From: Armatimonadota bacterium
GTDB lineage: Bacteria > Armatimonadota > Fimbriimonadia > Fimbriimonadales > ATM1
Assembly (NCBI GenBank): GCA_003695835.1
Contig: RFHN01000201.1
Coordinates: 1 to 24,539 of the forward strand
Length of the DNA: 24,539 bases
Direction: 5' to 3'
The number at the start of each line of letters is the position of its first letter. Position 1 is the first letter of the stretch. Shown piece by piece: positions 18,954 through 24,539 of this stretch. The translations under genes and the position numbers were made by a program. The notes under the pieces were generated by a model. That model was given only the letters and a program-made list of their open reading frames with translations, had not been told where the DNA came from and did no database searches.

Positions 18954-21281
18954 ATGCAAGCGATGCGGATTCTTCGCATTGTTTTGATTCTTTGTGTTGT
19001 TGGGTTTGGAGCGGTTGCGTTCCAACGGAGTCTCAGCGAGACTCTCGTCCTGAAAGGCTCCGTGTCGGGAGGAATTCCCGACGGAAGCGGACAGATGGCG
19101 TTTCACTTTTTCGATGCCTCGACCGAGCGACTCGTGTACCGGGCGCTTGGGGACGTGACGGTGTCGGGCGGAGAGTATGAAGCGCGGGTTCCGATCGAGC
19201 CGATCAAGGATTCGGGTGAGGTCTTGGTAGCGATGACCTCTCCGGAGACGACCCTTCCGGACGATGTGGAGGTTGCGTCTGCGATGCTGCCTCTGATTCC
19301 GGTGTGGCTTCAGAGTTCGACACCTGGGACTCAGCAGATCGGTCATGCGAACATCTCGGGGACGCTGATTGCGGGCGCGATCGAGACGGGTGCGTTTCGG
19401 TTGACGACCGGCGCGGGAGCCGGGAAGGTCCTGATGTCCGATGCTTCAGGGAACGGTAGCTGGCAAACCCCGCCTCCGCCCTCTGGCGCAGCGGGCGGCG
19501 ACCTTTCTGGGTCGTATCCGAATCCGACGGTTTCTCGCCTTCAGACTCGCCCAGTGTCTTCCGCTGCCCCTTCTTCAGGCCAGGTCTTGAAGTGGAACGG
19601 GAGCGCGTGGGCGCCCGCTGCGGATGACGTTGGCGGATTGACGCTTCCTTTCACGGGCAGCGCGAACGTAGGTTCTGGGCCGGTATTCAGCGTCACGAAC
19701 ACCGCCACCAGTGGAACCAACTACGGCGGATGGTTCCAAAGCGACAGCACCGACGGGGCGGGTGTCTACGGCTATGCATCCGCCGGCAGCGGGGTCAACT
19801 ACGGTGGGTTCTTCCAGAGCGACAGCTCCGCGGGCACGGGCGTGTTTGGCATTGCCACAGCCGCCAATGGACCCGCCTGGGGCGTTTGGGGCGCAAGCTC
19901 AAGCGCCGAAGGCATCGGCGTGTATGGCTATGTGTCCGCCGGCAGCGGCGTCAACTACGGCGGGTACTTCCAGAGTAACAGCCCCGTCGGCACGGGCGTG
20001 TACGCTTTTGCGCCTGGCTGGGGCGTAGTGGGTGAGACCACCGACGGCATTGGCGTTGCGGGCTATGCGACCGCCACCAGCGGCATAAACACTGGCGTTC
20101 TGGGGGTAAGCGACAGCACCGAGGGCACGGGCGTGTATGGCCGGGCGACTGCCAATAGCGGCACTACCTACGGTGGGGAATTTTGGAGTTATAGCACCCA
20201 GGGCACGGGCGTGTATGGCCGGGCGAATGCCGATAGCGGCCCTGCCCGCGGCGTTTGGGGCCAAAGCTACAGCACCCAAGGCACGGGCGTGTATGGCGTG
20301 GCTGCCGCTACCAGCGGAACCAACTACGGCGGGTACTTCCAGAGTAACAGCCCCGTCGGCACGGGCGTGTTTGGCTTGGCAACCGCCACCAGCGGCGCCA
20401 ACTACGGCGGGTATTTCCAGAGCGACAGCCCCTCCGGCAAGGGCGTGGTTGGCTATGTGTCCGCCACCAGCGGCTCTACCGAGGGCGTTTGGGGTCAGGC
20501 CGACAGCGCCTACGGCGCGGGCGTGCTTGGCTGGGCAACCGCCACCAGCGGGACCACCTACGGCGGATACTTCAAGAGCGATAGCACCGTCGGCACGGGC
20601 GTGTATGCCAGGGCAACCGCCACCAGCGGCGCCGGTGTGGGGGTCTTAGGAAGAACCGAAAGCACCCTTACAATAGCCCATGGTGTCCGGGGAGAAGAAC
20701 CCTCCGGTGGCGCAGGACACGCGGTCTATGCCCTTGGAAGCTTCGCTGCCACGGGCACCAAGTCGTTCCAGATGGACCACCCGCTCGACCCAGCGAACTA
20801 CTACCTGAACCACTTCTGCACCGAAGGTCCGGAGCCGTACAACGTCTACCGAGGCAACGTGGTCACGGATGAGAACGGCTATGCGACCATCGCACTGCCT
20901 GATTACTTCGACAGCATCAACCGCGATCCCACGTATCACCTGACGGTCGTGGACGATGGCGAGCGAGAGGACTTCGTGTTGGTGAAAGTCGTTCGGAAGA
21001 TACGGAACAACGAGTTCACCATTCGCACGAGCGCCCCGCACGTGGAGGTCTCCTGGGAAGTGAAAGCGATCCGCAACGACCGCTGGGTTCAGAAGTACGG
21101 CTACCAGACCGTACAAGAGAAAGAGGACGAGATCAAGGGTAAGTACCTGAGCCCCGAGCTGTATGGACTTCCCAAAGAACGGGGCATCTTCTACCACCCG
21201 GAGATCCAAGGTCCGTCCTTAGATCGCGCTCCGAGCAAGCCGAAGGGTCCGAGGGCCTCAGCCCCAAAGACGACTAAGTAG
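18954..21281 (+). CDS. Large surface protein with about 13 tandem 26-residue glycine-rich repeats
   Basis: A 775-residue protein. ATG 18954 follows AAGGAGG; the longer in-frame start at 18807 lacks such a site. MQAMRILRIVLILCVVGFGAVAF is a signal peptide or anchor. Residues about 30-135 are a beta-rich head; about 175-240 contain GGDLSGSYPNPTVSRLQ and SSGQVLKWNGSAW, phrases shared with phage-tail-like and collar-type surface proteins. Residues about 252-580 are repeats of the form T/G-S-G-x-N-Y-G-G-Y-F-Q-S-D-S, then x-G-T-G-V-Y-G-x-A-T-A. Residues about 600-740 (SFQMDHPLDPANYYLNHFC, GPEPYNVYRGNVV) form a conserved C-terminal domain that I associate with similar proteins of this kind; the tail is Lys/Pro-rich. 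Function unknown, probably a surface fibre or adhesin. Confidence 0.75.
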   Translation: MQAMRILRIVLILCVVGFGAVAFQRSLSETLVLKGSVSGGIPDGSGQMAFHFFDASTERLVYRALGDVTVSGGEYEARVPIEPIKDSGEVLVAMTSPETTLPDDVEVASAMLPLIPVWLQSSTPGTQQIGHANISGTLIAGAIETGAFRLTTGAGAGKVLMSDASGNGSWQTPPPPSGAAGGDLSGSYPNPTVSRLQTRPVSSAAPSSGQVLKWNGSAWAPAADDVGGLTLPFTGSANVGSGPVFSVTNTATSGTNYGGWFQSDSTDGAGVYGYASAGSGVNYGGFFQSDSSAGTGVFGIATAANGPAWGVWGASSSAEGIGVYGYVSAGSGVNYGGYFQSNSPVGTGVYAFAPGWGVVGETTDGIGVAGYATATSGINTGVLGVSDSTEGTGVYGRATANSGTTYGGEFWSYSTQGTGVYGRANADSGPARGVWGQSYSTQGTGVYGVAAATSGTNYGGYFQSNSPVGTGVFGLATATSGANYGGYFQSDSPSGKGVVGYVSATSGSTEGVWGQADSAYGAGVLGWATATSGTTYGGYFKSDSTVGTGVYARATATSGAGVGVLGRTESTLTIAHGVRGEEPSGGAGHAVYALGSFAATGTKSFQMDHPLDPANYYLNHFCTEGPEPYNVYRGNVVTDENGYATIALPDYFDSINRDPTYHLTVVDDGEREDFVLVKVVRKIRNNEFTIRTSAPHVEVSWEVKAIRNDRWVQKYGYQTVQEKEDEIKGKYLSPELYGLPKERGIFYHPEIQGPSLDRAPSKPKGPRASAPKTTK
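19707..20693 (+). repeat. Tandem 78-bp coding repeats
   Basis: About 13 imperfect copies of a 78-bp (26-codon) unit encoding the glycine-rich repeats. A 50-bp stretch at 19952-20001 recurs without change at 20321-20370, showing recent duplication or gene conversion between non-adjacent units. One unit around 20010-20080 is shortened. Confidence 0.85.
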
Positions 21282-21301
21282 CCACGGACGACCGGAACGC
21301 C

Positions 21302-21345
21302 TGAGCCGGATGAGGTTGTCCTCGTCCGGCTCATTCTTCTTGTCT
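21302..21345 (+). terminator. Rho-independent terminator after the repeat protein
   Basis: TGAGCCGGA (21302-21310) and TCCGGCTCA (21325-21333) form a 9-bp stem whose apex can extend through TGAGG and CCTCG, followed by TTCTTCTTGTCT. It sits about 20 bp after the stop codon. Confidence 0.75.
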
Positions 21346-21488
21346 CTGGCTGGCGCGCTCTGCCGCGAGGATCGTGGGAGACAGACGAGTCCGGTTTCGG
21401 CGCGGGCGGCGTCGGCTCAAAACCTGGAGTCGAATGCGAAATTTCGACCCTGAACGGATTACCGGGTCAGTCCGATAGTTCATTCGGG

Positions 21489-22229
21489 ATGACCAGAGGT
21501 ATCGAAGCCGCGGCACGGGGGATGAAGACGCAAGCGCTTCTCCTGGACGTCGTCGCGAACAATCTGGCGAACGTCAACACGACGGGCTACAAGAGAGATG
21601 TTCTCGTGTTCTCAGACATGCTCGAACGCGAGGTCTTCCTTCCCGGTCCGTACGGCCCGGAGTTGGTGGGTTCGATCGGCACGGGACCGACGGTCGCCAG
21701 TGAATACACCGTAGCTGAGGCTGGGCCGCTCGTGAGAACCGACAATCCCCTCGACGTCGCGCTCCCCGACGCTGGGCAGTTTCTCGCAGTCCAGACTCGG
21801 GACGGTGTTCGCTATACCCGCGACGGTTCCTTGACCGTTTTGCCGGACGGGTACCTCGGCACGAAGGTGGGAAACCCAGTGCTCGACGCCACCGGTCGGC
21901 CGCTCTTCGTCGGCAGACCCGGCGACTTCCAGACCGTCCGCATTGACGAACGAGGCGCCGTGTTGGTGGATGACGTCGAGGTCGGGCTGCTCAACATCGT
22001 GAGCGGGAAGATGAGAAAGGTGGGAGCGAACCTTTGGGAGGGAAGCGGCGTCACCGCTGTCGCCGAGCCGCGAGTCTCTCCAGGCTATCTGGAGGGATCG
22101 AACGTGGACGGCATCCGCGAGATGGTGCTGCTCACATCCCTGATGAGACAGTTTGAAGCGAATCAGAAGGCTGCTCAGACGCAGGATGAACTGGTCGGCC
22201 AACTGATTCGTAGCCTTGCAGAGCGTTAG
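21489..22229 (+). CDS. flgF: Flagellar basal-body rod protein FlgF
   Basis: A 246-residue rod protein, exported by the flagellar type III system and assembled in the periplasmic rod. The N-terminal rod motif is clear (ARGMKTQALLLDVVANNLAN, then NTTGYKR), and the C-terminal helix (EGSNVDGIREMVLLTSLMRQ, then FEANQKAAQTQDE) pairs with it in the filament. The middle carries VRYTRDGSLTVLPDGYL, the shared FlgE/F/G core. FlgF rather than FlgG is chosen because it is shorter and precedes a clear FlgG. The start lacks a strong ribosome-binding site. A CCGATAGT sequence 9 nt upstream resembles a sigma-28-type -10 but has no good -35 partner. Confidence 0.88.
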   Translation: MTRGIEAAARGMKTQALLLDVVANNLANVNTTGYKRDVLVFSDMLEREVFLPGPYGPELVGSIGTGPTVASEYTVAEAGPLVRTDNPLDVALPDAGQFLAVQTRDGVRYTRDGSLTVLPDGYLGTKVGNPVLDATGRPLFVGRPGDFQTVRIDERGAVLVDDVEVGLLNIVSGKMRKVGANLWEGSGVTAVAEPRVSPGYLEGSNVDGIREMVLLTSLMRQFEANQKAAQTQDELVGQLIRSLAER

Positions 22230-22325
22230 CGCCGGCCCTTCTGGTAACAGAGGAGGCGTCCGCTCTCGAACGACAGAGAGAGCGGCGACTGCAAGGCGAT
22301 CGAAAAACAAGACGGAGGTAACCGG

Positions 22326-23114
22326 ATGAATCGATCGCTGAACACGGCTGCGACGGGCATGCTCGTCCAGCAAAGAAACTTGGACTTGATCGCCAACAAC
22401 CTGGCGAACGTCAACACGACGGCGTTCAAAGCCAGCCGGGCTGAGTTCCAGGACATCATGTATCAGACGCTTCGGGCTGCAGGCTCGGAGCAGGGCGGCG
22501 GCACTGTCTCTCCCGCGGCTCAGCAGATCGGCATGGGAGCGAAGTTCGTCGCCAGCACGATGAACTTTAGCGACGGCCCGCTGCTGAAATCGAGCGGAGA
22601 ACTGGATATGGCGATCGTCGGCCGCGGGTTCTTCGGCGTGCAACTGCCCGACGGGACGCTCGCCTACACGCGGGATGGCAGTTTCACCCGTTCGGTGGAT
22701 GGCACGATCGTAACGAAGGATGGGCTGATCCTCGACGGCAACATTCAGATCCCGCCGGAAGCGACCTCCGTGTCCGTGTCGTCGAACGGAACCGTCACCG
22801 CGCAGGTCGCAGGCGAGGCGGAGCCGCGGGTCCTCGGAACGATCAACCTCTACGTGTTTCCGAACCCTGCCGGCCTCGAGCGGATCGGCCGGAACCTTCT
22901 GATTCAAACGGCCGCTTCCGGCGAACCCACCGCCTCCGAGCCGGGACAGAACGGCGCAGGCCGGATTGAGTTCGGTTTCCTGGAAGGCTCCAACGTCGAA
23001 ATGGTGGAAGAGATGGTGCGGCTGATCATCGCTCAACGCGCGTATGAAGTCAACTCCAAAGTGATCGTAGCCGCCGACGAGATGTCTCAGGCGACCAACA
23101 ACCTCAGGAGGTAG
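22326..23114 (+). CDS. flgG: Flagellar distal rod protein FlgG
   Basis: A 262-residue distal rod subunit of usual FlgG length. Start ATG 22326 follows GGAGGT at 6-nt spacing. The N-terminal motif (TGMLVQQRNLDLIANNLANV, NTTAFKASRAEFQD), core GRGFFGVQLPDGTLAYTRDG, and C-terminal EGSNVEMVEEMVRLIIAQRA with the AYEVNSKVI helix are all textbook. Its stop overlaps the AGGAGG ribosome-binding site of the flgA-like gene, so the genes form one operon. There are about 96 bp between flgF and flgG. Confidence 0.95.
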   Translation: MNRSLNTAATGMLVQQRNLDLIANNLANVNTTAFKASRAEFQDIMYQTLRAAGSEQGGGTVSPAAQQIGMGAKFVASTMNFSDGPLLKSSGELDMAIVGRGFFGVQLPDGTLAYTRDGSFTRSVDGTIVTKDGLILDGNIQIPPEATSVSVSSNGTVTAQVAGEAEPRVLGTINLYVFPNPAGLERIGRNLLIQTAASGEPTASEPGQNGAGRIEFGFLEGSNVEMVEEMVRLIIAQRAYEVNSKVIVAADEMSQATNNLRR

Positions 23115-23119
23115 TTTGA

Positions 23120-24244
23120 ATGATTCTCGCCGCCTTTCTGCTTAGCCCGGTCTGGACCTTGAGCGTGGAGGGCGCCGGCGCCTTCCGCCTCGAGGACAAG
23201 GATCGTGTGGTGTATGTCCGCGAGGGGAACTTCACGGTGAGGGAGGGCCTGATCGTCCATGCGTCGGGCCTTCCCCTCACCCCGCCGATTCGACTGCAGG
23301 GGTGCGATGTGGACAGCGTCCGGTTCAACCCGGATGGGACGGTCCTGGCACGAAAGGCAGGGACCTATCAAGCAATCGGACGCCTCGTTCTTGCCGATTT
23401 GTCCGGAGTCTCGGTCACCGAGCAAGGCGAGGTCCTGATTGCGTCCGGATCGCCGCGAATCGGAGCGCCCGGATCGAACGGCTTCGGACGCATCCAAACA
23501 GCGGCGCCGCAGAAAGAGGTTGAGACGCAAACCTCGAAGCAAGAGGGGTACGAATACGGGTTTGTGCTATACCCCGAGATTGAGGTCAATGGGCCAGAGA
23601 TTCGTCTGAAGGACGTCGCCAGGATCGTCGCTGAGCCGGCGCGTGCCGCCGCGCTCGGAAACCTGCTGATCGGCCCTGCGCCAGCCATCGCGTCGGTCCG
23701 GGCCGTGACGCCCGTGACGATTCAAGGGGTGCTTCGAGCCGCCGGTTTCGATCTAAGTGCGGTGTGGTTCGATGGCGCGGCTCGGTGCGAGGTCCGCCGG
23801 AAGAGCCGAGTGGTTACGGCGGCGGAGATTCAGCAGTTCGGCGTGAGCTGGGCCAAGCAGACCCTTGCCGACTCCGATTGGACGCCAACCAGCCCGACTC
23901 GCGACTTCATCGCAGCCGATGGTGAGCTTGAGTTTCGCGTGTTGGGCACGAGGGAGCTTTCCGACACCGTCGTTCTTTCCGTCGAAGCTCGAGTTGGCGG
24001 GGAGAGACAGTTCAGCACGCAGGTGATCCTCAAGAAGAGCTCGACGCCCAGCGGCCCGGCGTTGCCCGAGATCAAAGTGAACCAAACCGTTCGCGTGACG
24101 ATCGTTAGCAACGGTGTCTCGGTCACGACGACCGGCCGCGTAAGGGGAGTGAGCGGGAATCAGATTACCGTCTACGTCGAAGAGACGAAGGCGACCTTGG
24201 TAGGAACTCTTCAACCAGATGGAACGGTGGAGGTGCAACTGTGA
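23120..24244 (+). CDS. flgA: FlgA P-ring chaperone with an N-terminal FlgG-like domain
   Basis: At 374 residues this is longer than most FlgA proteins. MILAAFLLSPVWTLSVEGAG is a signal peptide. Residues about 17-130 resemble the middle part of FlgG: GAFRLEDKDRVVYVREGNFT, LIVHASGLPLTPPIRL, FNPDGTVLARKAGTYQAIGR, then GAPGSNGFGRIQ, in the same order as the neighbouring FlgG. Residues about 145-374 are FlgA-like: EIRLKDVARIV, a LLIGPAPAI turn, then the final VNQTVRVTIVSNGVSVTTTG and DGTVEVQL segments that match the SAF-type tail of FlgA. FlgA is a periplasmic chaperone for P-ring (FlgI) assembly. AGGAGG lies 8 nt before the ATG; the stop overlaps the flgH GTG. Confidence 0.8.
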   Translation: MILAAFLLSPVWTLSVEGAGAFRLEDKDRVVYVREGNFTVREGLIVHASGLPLTPPIRLQGCDVDSVRFNPDGTVLARKAGTYQAIGRLVLADLSGVSVTEQGEVLIASGSPRIGAPGSNGFGRIQTAAPQKEVETQTSKQEGYEYGFVLYPEIEVNGPEIRLKDVARIVAEPARAAALGNLLIGPAPAIASVRAVTPVTIQGVLRAAGFDLSAVWFDGAARCEVRRKSRVVTAAEIQQFGVSWAKQTLADSDWTPTSPTRDFIAADGELEFRVLGTRELSDTVVLSVEARVGGERQFSTQVILKKSSTPSGPALPEIKVNQTVRVTIVSNGVSVTTTGRVRGVSGNQITVYVEETKATLVGTLQPDGTVEVQL

Positions 24245-24539
24245 AGAACATCCTTGTAACACTCATCGCTTGTGTCGCTCTTGGCGCGAACGCCCAAAAC
24301 CCGGGTTCGTTGTGGGATGATTCCGCGAAGAACCCGCTGACGGACCGAACGGCGCGGACGGTCGGCGACATCCTGACCGTGATCATCGCCGAATCGAGTT
24401 CGGCGACCTCTTCCGCCAGTACAGAGGCGTCGAAGTCCGATTCGGCAAAGGTCAACGCGGGCATTGGCCCGGTCCTCCGTGCGCTGATCCCGGATTGGGA
24501 GATTGGCGGCTCGATGAACAGCAAGGGAGACGGCAAGAC
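24241..24539 (+). CDS. flgH: Flagellar L-ring protein FlgH (truncated by window edge)
   Basis: The first 99 codons of an L-ring subunit; the gene runs off the right edge. GTG 24241 overlaps the flgA stop by 4 nt (GTGA). VKNILVTLIACVALGANAQ is a signal peptide; a Cys at position 11 is inside the hydrophobic core and no standard lipobox is apparent, though FlgH is usually a lipoprotein. NPGSLWDDSAKNPLTDRTAR and TVGDILTVIIAESSSATSSA are the conserved FlgH opening. An L-ring means an outer membrane, so the cell is diderm. Confidence 0.9.
   Translation, partial: MKNILVTLIACVALGANAQNPGSLWDDSAKNPLTDRTARTVGDILTVIIAESSSATSSASTEASKSDSAKVNAGIGPVLRALIPDWEIGGSMNSKGDGK

Noticed and set aside
19707..20693. 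CRISPR array
   Set aside because: The repeats are 78 bp, in frame and imperfect, and encode a protein repeat; there are no unique spacers.
21612..23036. A 474-codon open frame on the minus strand
   Set aside because: It lies antisense to flgF and flgG, which are unambiguous; it is a by-product of GC-rich codon use.

Overview
The window is about 60% GC, gene-dense, and mixes chromosomal housekeeping genes with secreted proteins and the start of a flagellar rod/ring operon. A PEP-CTERM protein, an McsB arginine kinase beside ClpC, a Thermus-type isocitrate dehydrogenase, FG-GAP and FAS1 secreted proteins, and many promoter boxes placed 6-7 nt before start codons suggest a diderm lineage such as Armatimonadota (Fimbriimonadia-like). 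That placement is inference; no rRNA or marker search was possible.

Layout. 1-594 (-): 5' part of pntA. 725-2212 (-): secreted protein with a duplicated domain. 2294-3949 (+): FG-GAP propeller protein. 3962-5281 (-): isocitrate dehydrogenase preceded by a 99-aa gene that matches the C-terminal extension of Thermus isocitrate dehydrogenase. 5367-8979 (+): mcsB-clpC. 9022-9654 (+): anchored stalk-domain protein. 9856-10722 (-): secreted protein whose frame continues 47 codons past an in-frame UGA. 10951-11712 (+): FAS1 protein plus a 46-aa lipoprotein. 11771-13704 (-): FecCD permease and purC. 13732-15605 (+): class I aminotransferase and RNase III. 15696-16445 (+): PEP-CTERM protein. 16426-17529 (-): M24 metallopeptidase. 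17593-17666 (+): tRNA-Gln. 17707-18605 (-): two 125-aa paralogues. 18954-21281 (+): large 26-residue-repeat surface protein. 21489-24539 (+): flgF, flgG, an unusual flgA, and the start of flgH.

How the genes work together. McsB marks proteins with phospho-arginine for ClpC-dependent degradation. FlgF and FlgG form the flagellar rod, FlgA is the P-ring chaperone and FlgH the L-ring, so the cell is flagellated and has an outer membrane. The small protein and isocitrate dehydrogenase probably form one enzyme split over two genes.

The observations most worth follow-up are: the in-frame UGA followed by a SECIS-like hairpin (selenoprotein candidate or point nonsense mutation); the split, order-swapped isocitrate dehydrogenase; a FlgG-like domain fused to FlgA; and a recurrent leaderless-promoter signature, including two back-to-back -10 boxes serving divergent genes.
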